Assembly (NCBI RefSeq): GCF_002878395.1
Contig: NC_061115.1
Coordinates: 98,908,093 to 98,972,092 of the forward strand
DNA length: 64,000 nt
Source of the DNA: Capsicum annuum
Lineage: Eukaryota; Streptophyta; Magnoliopsida; Solanales; Solanaceae
Direction of reading: 5' to 3'
Shown here: positions 12,437-24,758 of the stretch, in pieces
How the letters are laid out: every line of letters begins with the position of its first letter
How positions within the stretch are numbered: the first letter of the stretch is position 1
Notes under the pieces: generated by a model
The model's input: the letters and a program-made list of their open reading frames with translations, nothing else
What the model was told of the DNA's origin: nothing
Database searches by the model: none
Position numbers and translations under genes: made by a program

Positions 12437-14223
12437 TTCAAGACCCAAATGGATGTGAGTGGCACCCACTCTATTCCTACAGTGGGAGAACCATCAAACC
12501 CCAATCATTATCCAATTATTTAGTCAATATTAAAATAAAGTTATCATAGAAGCCAACTTAATAATAATAAATTTATAACTATTCACTAATGATATAGAAA
12601 ATAAAAACAACTACCTATTAGAATCCCCAGGACTCGAAAGTCATCGTCAAGAACTTCTCGATCATGACCATGTCTAAAATAAATATCCAAAAATAATAAA
12701 ATATAAGTAGTGTATCACTGTGTGAAAGAAGGACAGGAACTAATATGATGATCTATGGCATCCTGAACATAAAGTGCTCACCCTTGCATCGAGATCAACT
12801 ATCAAATACTAGGGATATGGTTTTGTTTGAGCTTTTGGAATAATTTTTGCACTCAACAAAAAAAGTACATGATAGTATCAGTAAAAGCCACTATGTACCA
12901 GTTGGTATCATAGGCCAATTCAATTTTATAGCATGTATAAAACATAATTCAAATAACAAGTAGACAAGTATCAAGACATAGCAAGTTATTCGATGAATCC
13001 ACAAACACATTAAGGACAGTCTGAATAATGCCCACAAACAAGACACTTAACCATCAAGAGTATCAACTAAATCATAAACATCCACGAAATCAACAATAAT
13101 ACCATAAGTAGAACTATGTCCATCTCAACCCTGCAACTAGAACACCATTCGATTGTTATCAACTTATTAAACCACACGAGATCTTTAAACCAACACTATT
13201 TTTTGCACACATGCTAAAATACTTATTTTTGCCCAATTAGTCATGACCTGTATGAGACAATCTAAGTCCATGTAACATACTGGTATGATACTCAATCCTC
13301 TATAATAAGTAATATCAATATGCATATCTGTACCAACGTGGTACCTGATCCTCCATAATCATATTACGTATATTTTATAAAATTCAATTTATCGCTAGGA
13401 TACAACACGACATCTATATTTACAAGCATACTTATAATCATAAGGTAATTCGATAAAGTTTGATTTTAAATAATTATTCATACAAGTGTCAACACTCCAA
13501 ATATCATCAAATTCAAGTATGTCAAAAGACCAATCAACCAACATCTAATTTAGAAACATCCACACAATTAAATCAATTGTAAAATCCAAATAAACCATAA
13601 CCTATGTCAACTGAAGAATCTGAATGCATACTAATTTGCAGGGTCTCTCCCTTCTAAAGCTTCTATATGGTCAAAACCTATTCACATACATAATCCCCAT
13701 AAGAATATGAATATAATGATGCCCATCTTATAAGTTCTTTCTCTAAAAACCCTAGACCTAAAACTAAATTTGCCGCCTAAAACCAAATCTTTCAAGATTG
13801 TGACTAACCAAAAATGATATAAATTTTTTTAACCAAAGCTAACATAAAATTACTAGGCTGCTACCTAGAAATCATTTACACGTCGAATTTCTCCTCAATT
13901 AATTTCTAATTATTGTTCTTCATTGTATAATCATTTCTTATTCCACTAATTTGAGGGAAAAATTACAATTTGACAAAACTATTTCTTGCATTCTAAATGA
14001 TCAGTTAGTTAAGTGGCAATGAAAATTGGGCTAATAAATCACACCTCATGCTACAACAAGTGAAGCAAGTCTAAGACTTATAGTTTAAACCCTTACACTT
14101 TGGAGGTCTCAAAAAATCCAGACCAAACTCATTCAATTTTAATAACACAACAATGAACACGTCCCCATAATAATGAAAACCATAACAACCAGATTATAAG
14201 TCGCCCTTATTATCATATGTTCT

Positions 14224-14272
<49 letters not shown>

Positions 14273-14850
14273 GGAACACAGTCTACTCAAAGCATCTAAC
14301 CTAAATTGCTTAACTAAGAGAGATCACCCTCAAAGTAGTGGGTGGGAAAAATGGTGTACTAACTATCGTGCCCTTTTTTCCCCAAACTTTCTGATACTAT
14401 TATTATTACTGCTAATTTCAAACCCTTCCCATTAAAGTTTATTCTAGTACATGGGTAACATGAAATAAAAAATGTTCATTTAGAAAATTAACCATCAACC
14501 AAAATAATGTCTAAAATAATCAAAATATGGAATAGGTCCTTGAAATTTGTTTGGAACCCCCTACAAGAAAATCGAATATCTAAATTGACTAAAAGGTATG
14601 CTTCATACCTATTGGAAATATTAAAACACCAATTTGAGATCGTCGTGATGAAAGGTTGACTTAAATTACTTCAAAACACCTTAAAAACTAGTACTATCCA
14701 TCCCTGTAAGTCATAAATCACATATGCAAAATACGAGGAGAGATAAATTGTGAAAGACAAGTAAAATTCATAAAATTACTAAGAGAATTTTTATTTCAAA
14801 TACCAGTTAAACAACCTTTCATCCCCGAATTGGCAAACATGAAATAAAAA
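12437..14850 (-). repeat. Probable 3' LTR of the second (minus) chromovirus
   Basis: At 12437-12496 the reverse complement reads GGTTCTCCC...GAGTGGGTGCCACTCAC...GGGTCTTGA, a close relative of the LTR end at 11527-11590 but in the opposite direction. The body up to about 14.8 kb lies just beyond the integrase/chromodomain end of the minus-strand element at 14895, where its 3' LTR should be. It contains an (AAT)n tract at 14225-14272. The upper boundary is not clear: I could not identify a convincing TG start or polypurine tract between 14.5 and 14.88 kb. No coding signal is seen. Confidence 0.5.
14225..14272. repeat. (AAT)n microsatellite
   Basis: About 16 uninterrupted ATA/TAA units are visible. 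It lies inside an LTR-like sequence. A similar tract occurs at 44331-44378, also next to a minus-strand chromovirus LTR. Confidence 0.97.
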
Positions 14851-14894
14851 GGGGGGAAAATTACCTGAATCTACAAAAAAAATATTGATACTTT

Positions 14895-15968
14895 ATATGC
14901 ATGCCCACTTTGTTCTCCCAAGTGGCCTCTTCAACAAGTAAATTATTTCACTGGACCTCCACAGATACAATATCCTTAGTCCTCAGCTTATGGACATCTC
15001 TATCAAGAATAGCAATAGGTTTCTTTTCGTAAAAGAGGTTTCCATCTAGCAAGATTGAATCACAATGAATTATGTAGTTACCATCACCATAAAACTTCTT
15101 CAACATAGATACATAAAACATGGGATAAACACCTAACAAACTCATAGGAAATTCCAACTTATAGGTCACCATCCCCATGCACTGAAGAATCTCAAACAGA
15201 CTTATATATCTTGTACTAAGCATACATCACTTTAAAAAATACATGACAACCTTCATGGTTGAAACCTTGAGAAATACTTTCCCATCCTCCATAAAGTGAA
15301 TATCTCTAACTTTCTAATTCACATTCTCACTTTGCCTACTTGGGGATTCTATAAGTTTCTCCTAGATAAAACTAACATTTTTCAATAAGTCACTCACTTT
15401 ATTAGTACCCCACAACCTCACCTCAATGGCATCAAACCATCCAATGAGAAATCTACACCTTCTCACATACAAAGCCTCAAATGGCACCATATTAATACTT
15501 GAGTGGTAACTATTATTATATGAAAACTCATTTAAAGGTAGAAATTTATCCCAATGACCTCCAAAATCCACCGTACATATATAAAACATATCATTTAACA
15601 CCTGGATTATTTGTTCAGACTAGCCACCGATCTAAGGGTGAAAAGATGTACTATGGTCAATCCTAGTACCCAACTCCTTATAAAATTTCACATAATAATT
15701 GGAGATAAATTAATTACCCATATCCAAGATAATAGAAATTGGGATCCCATAAAACTGAACAATCTACTTAAGATAAATCTTGGCCAACATTATTACATTA
15801 TATGTCACCTAGACTGGAATAAAATGTGAAGACTTAGTTAGCTTATCCACAAAATAAAATCATACTTCCCCAAGGTCTTAGAAAGATCAACAACAAAATC
15901 CATAGTTATCCATTCCTATTTCCATTCAAGTATGTGTATCCTTTAAGGAGTACCACTAGAATTCTAAC
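14895..15968 (-). pseudogene. Second chromovirus: integrase C-terminus and chromodomain
   Basis: The minus-strand piece at 14948-15223 carries MLKKFYGDGNYIIH and AILDRDVHKLRTKDIVSVEV, the linker and chromodomain start, followed after a stop by VEEATWE near 14900-14930. The piece at 15362-15601 has NEFSYNNSYHSSINMVPFEA, the end of the integrase core. A frameshifted stretch joins them (15230-15360). The integrase core continues, broken, to 15968, where the plus-strand non-autonomous element begins. The same pol resumes at 27976. The chromodomain of such integrases is thought to guide insertion to heterochromatin. Confidence 0.85.
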
Positions 15969-17598
15969 CGAAGGTGGATTTATGCATCTCAGAGTTATTA
16001 TCTGGGCTTATGTAGCCTTGTTTTGAGGATTTCTTGTGTGATTAAAGTTTCAATAACGATATAATTGAGAATATAATTATTTAAGTACTTAAATACAATG
16101 TTTAAGGTGTTTTCCAAATAAGTTTGGACTTAAATTGATCATTTAGAGGTTAAACGATAAAACTAGTGTTACTAGTTGATCTCAATGAATTCTAGTGTGT
16201 GCAATGAGTTCCTAATGGTATGACTGTGTAATTATGTATGGAAAATTTTTTTTAGAATGTTTAAGGTTCAAGTGAAATGTACCACGCGTCAAAACCAAGT
16301 TAAAGATCAAAAGGGCAAAACTAGTTCTCTTAGCTTAAGTTTCTAGTTCACCGTCTTGGATGTTATGTTGTTTTAAGCTTTAATTCATGGTTTTTGATGC
16401 TATAGGATGTTGGTAAGTTGACGATAATGATATATGGATGATAAAAAATCTGTAAATCAAGTTTAAACAACACTACAAGGTTTCAAATGGATGGACAAAA
16501 TCATAGGACAAGATTTGATATAAAACAGACCTCTTGGGGTTAACTAGAGTGTCGCGGAGATTAGCCACTACTTTGGGGCATGTTATACACCTTGGAATAT
16601 TAAAAAGGGACCCAAAATATTGTGTATCCATGATCAGGGTGCATATCACACCCTATGTACCGCGATAGAGGGCGCAACGCAGACCCTAGTCCAATTTCAA
16701 AAAATTTGACTGCCTAAAAATCAGACACTTAAACATGAGGCTATACACCTTGGACGATATTTAAACTTTTAGGGGGGTTGGATAACACTTAAAATAGGTT
16801 TTTTATTCCTTTGATTTAATGTTTTTATGGATTTTATCATGTATTCATCTTTCGTGATAATGGTTATATCCATGAGCGGCTAAAAAACCTTTTTCCGAGA
16901 TGAAGGGCCAAGAACATGACTACTATTGTTGTGAATTGATTTTATTTTAATTTTTTATCATATTTGGTTGTTTATTTATACTTTATATCACTATTTTAAG
17001 GGTTATAGACCCTTAGAATACACCTATTATCATCTTAAGAGCCCGAAAGGAGGAACAAGAGGATTAAATATAGGGTAACTAGAGTAGGATTATAATCTTC
17101 TACAGAATGAAGTTATAATTTGCATTTATGATATTAATATACCTAATTTAAATATTTGGTTCATTACAGGATGAAATATAAATGCACCTAACTTAGTTTC
17201 CACATCCCTGATCAATGATATAGTTATGGGTCTAAGTTAGATAGGTGATTAGAGGCTTGAAAGACCATGATCATACTATCAACCCCATGAATCAACAGCC
17301 AAGATAAGCAAATTAACCAATGAGATTTAATAGCATAGTATGAATGTTCGTAGATCCTTAACCTTGGGTTTGTCTTATTTGATTGTCTAAGCACTTTACT
17401 TTTCTGCATTGTTTACTTTACATTTAATTAACCCTCAAACTCTCATGGTTATGTTTACACCAATTTAATAATAATAGTTAAAATTGACTTTAATAATTTT
17501 TAACACAAGTCTATGAGGAATTGATATTTTTCTTTTTATAAGACCATTTTATTACTTGGTGAGACCACGTACACTTATATGTGTGCTTGTTCACAACA
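15969..17598 (+). repeat. 5' LTR of the plus-strand non-autonomous element
   Basis: It starts CGAAGGTGGATTTATGCATC (the initial TG decayed to CG; the 3' copy at 20142 starts TGAGGTGG) and ends ...CACGTACACTTATATGTGTG...CA just before the primer site. It aligns by eye with the LTRs at 20245-21886 and 24759-26422 (opposite strand) and with 26423-27975. The end of the start boundary is known to within a few bases. Confidence 0.82.
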
Positions 17599-20141
17599 AG
17601 TTCTTAGCATCGTTGCCGGAGACTTGTAAATCGGCAGCTATATTATTTTTATTTTTTCTATATTGAGTTATACATAGTTTAGTATTTTTGTCTTTTAGTT
17701 TCCTTTACTTTTTTTTGTCACACTTCTTGATGTGTTAGCCTACGATAGATGGTTTTTTAGTGATGATGATTTTTGCTGTTTTTGTGGAGGACCCCATTTA
17801 GAGAGTATTTGTATAGATTTTAATGGAATGTAACTTTCACAATATGAGGAGGATACTAGCCAATCTATGGAATAGACATAAGATACTCAACCATTCAGCA
17901 GCCATCTTTTTCTTACGACTGATATTGAGAGGTGAACATGATTGAGTGTTTTATGGATAATGTAAATTTAGAAGTGGGATTTGTTGAGCCTCATTCAAAG
18001 CACTTTTATACATTATGTTTAGATGATGAAATATTTGTTAAGTCATCTGAAATAGTCGAAGTGTATGAAGATGAGGAACAAGAATCCTATATTCTTAGAT
18101 TTGCACTAGACAGGTAACACAAAAACATGCCTCACTTCAAGGCCGAGTGGTTTACCATGCACCATCTATTACTTGGGTCCTTCATATTTGTAGCATTACC
18201 CTATGAGCAAAAAATGGATACGAGGTTAGGGGTAAAATTCATATCCTCAAGGTAGAGGAAAAAGTTGATGTGGGTCGTGTGACACTAAATAAAGTGCTAC
18301 TTGAGAGGCAACCCAAGTTAAGGAAGGTTTTATTTTTCATATTTTTATCTTTTAGTTCAAGTAGTTTTTGTTTTTGTTGAGTCATAGGTTGATGCAAAAT
18401 CTGAGTACCAAAAATCTAAGCTAAAGAGCATGGCGAAGACTGAGTGTGGGGTCCCTAGACCTTCTTAATGATAAAAGATGCTACTAGCTAGGCCTAAAGG
18501 CCTCAGGGAGTATTTCTATTCTACTTTTAAGTATACTTTAGGGAGAAAGTAGATTTTTAAGTGTAGGGTGAGGAAATTCTCATTGTTTCGGGTGAAGTGA
18601 TGTTGTAGGGTCTTAAGTCTTAGTTGTTTTTTCTATTTTTTGGATAAATTTGAAAAAATTACAAAAATATTTTTTTATTTTTTAGTTTTTAGTTTAGTTG
18701 GGTCAGTCTTGTAGGTGCATACTTCACCCACCCCATGGTTGTTCTTTTCAATTCTTTTCCACGGGGGCGCCTCTTGAACCCAGTAGCCTTTTTCTTTTTA
18801 GGAGTAAATTTAAAATTTTTGTGCAGCATAAAAGAGATGTTCTTGTTGGTGCTATATGTTATTGCATGATGCAAATGGGTTTGTATGTAAAAGCATGTTG
18901 ATTATATGAATGTCTACTTTTGAGACACCTAGGTTCATGATTATGACTCTTGTACATTATTTGCTTAATGTTAAGTTCATGTTATTATTTAGTTGAGAGT
19001 CTATGATAATCCTACTTGAGTTAAGCATGTTCCATATGTGTGAGATATTTTTGGGCGTTTCTTGTTATAATTGATGTGTAGAACTTTTTTGGAGTGTATG
19101 AAACGTAAAATAAAGAGTGTGGGTTTAGGGGATGATGTAGGCATTTCTTTGATTTCCATGTTTCATACCCTCTTTTACCTATTTTTTTTTATAATCCTAG
19201 TAAGACTTGTTGAGCCTTTAGATTATTTTCTTTGTCAGCTTCATATGTAGCTTGTATCCCCTTCTTTGATTAACCTTAATTTGATCCAATGCTCCTAAGC
19301 TCTTTAATATAAAATTAATTAAGTTAAGGAGTTTAAAGGTCAAGTAGGAGAAAGGTGAAATTGAAGCCCCAAAGTAATAGTTATTAGTGTGTACAATTGA
19401 TGTGTTGTGGTTGGGAGTGAAAAAAATTATGCTAAAATTGAATCATGAATTAATAGACTATACTCCTTTCCATATTGCGTTGAGTGAGCTTAATGAGATG
19501 GGCAAAACAAAAAGATGTCGGTAGAATAAGTGGTGGAAATTGGTTGTTAAATGTGAATTGAATGAAAAGTGTGTTATATTAAAAGTGCTTAGGGAAGATA
19601 GTCACTATTCTTAACCAAAATAGTTCCTACCCGTCCCTTAGCCTACATTACAACCTTTAAGGACCTACTTGATCGTAAGATTTAACACTCTAACATTTGT
19701 ACAGTACTACATTGAGGGCAAGCCTATGGTTCATCTTGTGTAACTTATCATTTCTTTGAGAGAGTGAGCGTAATTTGATTCTCATACCCACTTTGTGATA
19801 AGTAGCATCTATGTGAGTAAGCATGGGTAACTCTTTTATGGTGAGGTTACATATTTGATGATAGTTAGGTAATTTTTATGATTTTTTTTATCAAGAAATA
19901 TGTATGAGTTTGACAACTTGGTGAGTCAATTCTTGAGGATAGGATGTTTTAGAGTAGTATTCGTGAGCTTTTAATTATGTATATAACATACTTAGTGTAG
20001 AAACTTGAATTTTGTGTAGTCATTATAGTACTAGATTGAGTGCCTGGCTTGTATTAGATGTTTGGAGTCACGTCAGATTATGATGTTTAGAGTAAGGATT
20101 TGTTTAAGGACGAACAAGGCTTTAAGTGTTAGGAGATGATC
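17599..20141 (+). pseudogene. Internal region of the plus-strand non-autonomous element (gag remnant and short acidic ORF)
   Basis: A nucleocapsid-type zinc knuckle CCFCGGPHLESIC is encoded at 17774-17812, with all Cys and His residues in place (C-x2-C-x3-H-x4-C, the CGGPH form found in Athila/Tat gag). After several stops, an open frame at 17932-18117 starts with Met and encodes 61 residues with an acidic centre (VYEDEEQES). Its counterpart at 23726-23911 in the sister element shares the core KHF.TLCLDD and EDEEQE. At about 18300 the sequence GAGAGGCAACCCAAG matches a conserved non-coding block downstream of pol in Athila/Tat elements. The remaining 1.8 kb to 20141 is T-rich with no coding signal, and ends in a weak purine tract AGGAGATGATC before the 3' LTR. 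Confidence 0.65.
17604..17621 (+). other. Decayed primer binding site, Asp-tRNA type
   Basis: The sequence TTAGCATCGTTGCCGGAG lies a few bases after the LTR. It resembles TGGCGCCGTTGCCGGGGA, the primer site of Athila/Tat elements, with several G-to-A and C-to-T type changes. The sister element keeps a better copy at 24735-24752. Confidence 0.8.
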
Positions 20142-20244
20142 TGAGGTGGATTTATGCATCTTAGAGTTGTTATCTGGGTTTATTTAGCCTTGTTTTGAGG
20201 ACTTACTATGTGATTAATATGTTAATAGTGATATAATTGAGCAT
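20142..20244 (+). repeat. 3' LTR of the plus element, first 103 bp
   Basis: Starts TGAGGTGGATTTATGCATC and matches the start of the 5' LTR at 15969. It stops at 20244, directly before the TGACA end of the inserted minus-strand element. The remainder of the LTR resumes at 26423. Confidence 0.85.
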
Positions 20245-21886
20245 TGACAGCGTACACACAAGTGTACGTGGTCTTATCAAATAATAAAGTGGCTTCAAAA
20301 AATCCCAACTATCGATCTCTCAGGGACTTGAATTCGCCGCTTATCTAATTCTAGTCTAACAAATTAAGAAAAGTTAACAAATAGAGTTTTAGAAAACTAA
20401 AAAAAAAAAACTAAACGAATGCGGAAAAATAATGACTTAGGACAATCAATGGATAGAAACCTAGGGTTAAGTATTATGAACAATCCTACTATGTTGTTGA
20501 ACTTAATTTGTTAACTTGCTTATCTTGGTTGTTGATTCGTAAGGAATTGCATGATTACAGTTTCTTAACCTCTAATCCTTTACCTAAGTTGAACCTTACA
20601 ACTACATCGTTGAGTGGGGATGTAATGATCCAATTAGGTTATTTAAGATATCTTTTTATGTATGAATCAAGTAAGGCATATAAGTACATCCTTGTTCTAG
20701 ATGCTAATTCAAGTTTCTTATTTTATAAAGAAACAAGAATCTTACTTTGCTTATTCCCCCCTTGTTCTATCTCCCTATTCCCTCTCCCGAGATCACAAGG
20801 TTGACAATTGATGTATTCTAAGGGTAGCTAATCCATAAAATAGTTAAAACAATAATAAACAAGAAACCAAAAATGAAAATTAAATCAACAAACTTAATTC
20901 AAAACGAAATAATCATGATCTTGGCCTTAACCCCGGAAAGTGAGTTTTAGCCTTTAATTGAAATATTCATCATCCAATCCCTTGGATTGATGATACAAAC
21001 CATGAAAGAAACTAAATTAAAGAATGATAAAAACTAAATAATGTGTATATAAGCCCCAAAAGTAATTAAAAAAAACGTGAATAATGTCTTATTTATAGCG
21101 GAAGAAATAGCCCATGCCTTGTTGAATAGGGAAACAATTTCTGGTCGTCTACAAACCTAGTTATTAACGCATTAGAGGCATCGAGTCACATATAAATTGC
21201 ATTGATTCACTGTTTTGGGTGACTTATGAATCCATTGATGTGTATTAAGTGCCTATAACCCTTTTCCACGCGTCCACACTCTCCCAATACTTTTCAGATG
21301 TCCAAATTGGCGTCAAGCTGTGTTATGTGCTTCCATAATCCATTCCAAGCCTTTTTGAGTTTTTTCCACTCGATTTCAAGCTTAAAAATCCCTTATATAT
21401 CATAATATTCCATTAAAAAAGAATCTTATAGAATTAAAAACAATAATTTAGAACTCAAAACAACACAACATCCTCAATGATGGATTAGAAACACGAGCTA
21501 AGCATAGGCTAAATTCACATTGAGCTTTAACTTATTGTTTTGACTCTTTTCTTGATCCAATTGAACCTTGAACATTATAAATAAGTTTTTTCACATATAA
21601 ATACATAATAAAAACCTTAGTAACTCATTAAAACACATTAGAACCCAACACAATAGACTAACAAAACACCTAGCTCAAGCTAGTTACACTAGTTTTCTTG
21701 GTTGAACTTTAAGTGCTCAAATTGAATCAAAACTTGTGTGGAAACACCATTAAACATTGTAAACCCATACATGGACATTATATGCACATATATATCATTA
21801 TAAACACATTAATCACATGAATCATACTCAAAACAAGGCTAAATAGGCTAGAATAGTAGCACTAGAATGCATAAATACACCCAACA
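20245..21886 (-). repeat. 3' LTR of the nested element
   Basis: On the minus strand it starts TGTTGGGTGTATTTATGCAT at 21886 and ends ...CACTTGTGTGTACGCTGTCA at 20245, 1,642 bp. It is preceded by the purine-rich GTGTGGGGTGGTGA (21887-21900), the probable polypurine tract. A plus-strand open frame of 98 codons (20508-20804) lies antisense inside it and has a same-length match in the other LTR. Confidence 0.9.
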
Positions 21887-21900
21887 TCACCACCCCACAC
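21887..21900 (-). other. Polypurine tract of the nested element
   Basis: On the minus strand GTGTGGGGTGGTGA lies immediately upstream of the 3' LTR start TGTTGGG. Such a tract primes plus-strand DNA synthesis in LTR elements. Confidence 0.75.
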
Positions 21901-24734
21901 TTAAAGGCTTGTTCGTCGTCAAACAACTCTTAAGTATAAACACCATGAGATGAAGAGACTACACACTTCTATTAACTGAAATATATTCAAGCTAGTACTA
22001 CAATGACTACACGAAATGTAAGTTTACAACTCTAAGCACGTTATACACAATTGAAAGTTCAAGAATTCTACTTCAAACATTCTAGCCTCAAGAACTGACT
22101 CAATACATGGCAAACTCATATATATTTTTCAGTATAAGAAATCATACAAATCACTCCTACTCATCAAACATGCACCTCTCACAACAAGAGAGTTACCCAT
22201 AATCACTCACAATTAAGAAGTTTCTCACAATGGGCACAAAAGTCAAATTACGCTCACTCTCACAAAGAATTCACAAATTACACATAATGAACCATAGGCT
22301 TTCCCTTAGTGTAGTGCTCCACTAATATCGAAATGATGAACTTAGGATCAAATAGGTCTTTTTAGGTTGTAATAAAGGCTAAGGGAGGGGTAGGAACTAT
22401 TTTGGCCAAGAATAGTGACTAACCTCTCTAAGCACTTTAATACATCCTTTTTACAATTAAAACCAATCTCTAAAAAACAAATTACACTTTTTCATCCACC
22501 CATATCTTTTATTTTTGCCCCATCTCTTTTAAGGATTTTCACAATCACTTGGTGGACGCATAGATGATTCCTTCAAGATTCAATTTTTCTCATTCTCTAC
22601 AATTATGAAAATATTTCTAACATCATTTATATCACACACATCCACTACAAATCAAATATAAACACCAATAACTATTACCTTGGGCCATCAATTTAACATT
22701 TTTCTTCTTCAATTTCTCAAACTCATGACTCAATTAATTTCTCATTAAAGCACTTAAGAGCTTTTTGGATCAAATTATGGTCTATCAAAGAAAGGATTAG
22801 GCTACTTATGAGGTTACCAAAGAAAAAGCTAAAGGCTAAATGGGGGTTTAACCAGGATAATGCACAAGGGTAGGACAAATAGAAGATATAAAACAAGGCT
22901 ATCAAATAAATGCATATATTATCTCTCAAACCCACACTTTTTATTTTGCTTCATACACATATCAGACAAGTTCTAGATAACATATGCAACAAGGAATATA
23001 CAAAAATTCTCACACGCACATGTCACATGCTCAACTCAATAGGATCATCATAGATTCTCAACCAAGCAATAGCATGAATTCAATTTAAGCCACAAATACA
23101 AGAGTCACAAACATGAGCCTAAGAGTCTCAAAAATAGTAATTCATTCAATCGACGTACTTTTATAAAAAAAACTCACTTGCATCATGTAATCAAAAATAG
23201 CACCAACAAGAATATCTTACACCAAAAATTTTTAAATTGAGCCAAAATTTGAGAATTTCCCCACCCCACACTTAAAAATCTACTTTATCCCCAAAGTGAA
23301 TTTAAGGTAAGAGATAGCAATAATCTCTGAGGCCTTTAGGCCTAGCTAGTAGCATCTTTTCAAATAAAGGAGATTCATGAAACTCCACACTTCATCTTTT
23401 TCATGCTTCTTAGCTCAAGTTTATGGTACTCGGACTTTCCATTAACCTATGACTCAACCAAAAACAAAAACTACGTGAAATAAAAAGTACACAAAAACTA
23501 AAAAATAACATACCTTAGCTTGGGTTGCCTCCTAAGAAGCGCCTAATTTAGTATCGCAGCACGACCCAATCAACTTTTTCCTCCACCTTAAGGATATAAA
23601 TTTCACCCAAAACATTGCATCCATCTTTTACCTCAATCATAGGGAGGTGGTACAAATAATAAGAAATCGAGTAATGAATGATGCATAGTAAACCACTGAA
23701 CCTTCAAGTGAGGTGTGTTTTTATGTTACTTATTCGATGAAAAATCAAGAATATTGGGTTCTTGTTCCTCATCTTCACACTCTTCCATTACTTTAAATGA
23801 TTCCACAGATAAGACATCATCTAAACATAATGTAGAAAAGTGCTTCAAATGAGTCCCAACCAACTGTACTTCAAAATTTACACTATCTACTACACACTCA
23901 CTTTTATTCACCTTCTCAATTTTAGTCTCAAGATAAAGTAAAAATCAAGTCGCTGTGATTCTTGTGTTTGCTCCACAAATTAGCTAATATCCTCCTCATA
24001 TTTTTCTTTACTTAGCCACTATAGGCTGGTGGCAGTGGTATCTCCTCAACCTGTTCAACAATTTTAGTTTTCAAGTACTCAGACTCCCTCGAATTATCCG
24101 CAACTTCATCTACAATAGTTTGGGAAGTCAACTTTACATCTACTTCCAGCTTATTATCCAATTGCTTTACAGTATCCTGATAGTGCTTCATGTCTGCCAA
24201 GAACTGTACTTGAGATGCTAAAATTTGTTCAGCATCTCTTCTATTTTACTCATTTGAGTTTTGGCCTGTATGTTTAGTTGTTGCTGCTGAAACTACTGCT
24301 GGTTGATCCATGATTGAATTTGTGACTGATTCAACCCTGTTTGATTGTAGTAGTTTATATAATTTTGCCTTTTGGCATAGCCCATAAACAATTTTGAATA
24401 AGGATTAACTACACACATAGCTGCAGTATGACTACTATGACCCTAAACCAAACACCAAGCTACAATATGCTCCACAGATAGAACAGCATCCACATCACAT
24501 TGTGAAGGTCTCGTCCACGCACTTCTATCAAAATTTAGATAATAAGTTACTTGATGTGGTCCCCCACAAAAATAACAAGAATCGTCATCACTTGAAAACT
24601 ATCGATCCCAGGCTGACATATCAAGAAGTATGATAAAATAAGAAATAAAAAAAATAAAAAGAGACTAAAAAATAAAAACTATTTACAACTCAATATAAAA
24701 AAAACTAAAAATATATTAGTTGATTAATTACAAG

Positions 24735-24752
24735 TCCCCGGCAATGGCGCCA
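24735..24752 (-). other. Primer binding site, Asp-tRNA type
   Basis: Minus-strand TGGCGCCATTGCCGGGGA sits just inside the 5' LTR end (TGTCA at 24759). It differs by one base from the TGGCGCCGTTGCCGGGGA site of Athila/Tat elements and sets the orientation of this copy. Confidence 0.92.
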
Positions 24753-24758
24753 AAAACT

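Larger units (their letters stand above)
21887..24758 (-). pseudogene. Internal region of the nested element (gag remnant and short ORFs)
   Basis: A zinc-knuckle relic CYFCGGPHQVTYY is encoded at 24539-24577; the last Cys has become Tyr (TGT to TAT). Downstream are Gln- and Asn-rich gag residues (QNYINYYNQTGLNQSQIQ) with stops, then an open stretch at 24012-24200 (MADMKHYQDTVKQLDNKLEV..., possibly coiled coil) and an acidic 61-residue frame at 23726-23911 containing KHFSTLCLDD and EDEEQEP. At about 23530 the minus strand reads GGAGGCAACCCAAG, the Athila/Tat downstream block. Between 21900 and 23500 I see no coding signal. The peptides resemble no enzyme; a gag-derived packaging role is a guess. 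Confidence 0.65.

Noticed and set aside
14225..14272. CRISPR-like or satellite array
   Set aside because: Simple trinucleotide repeat with no spacers.
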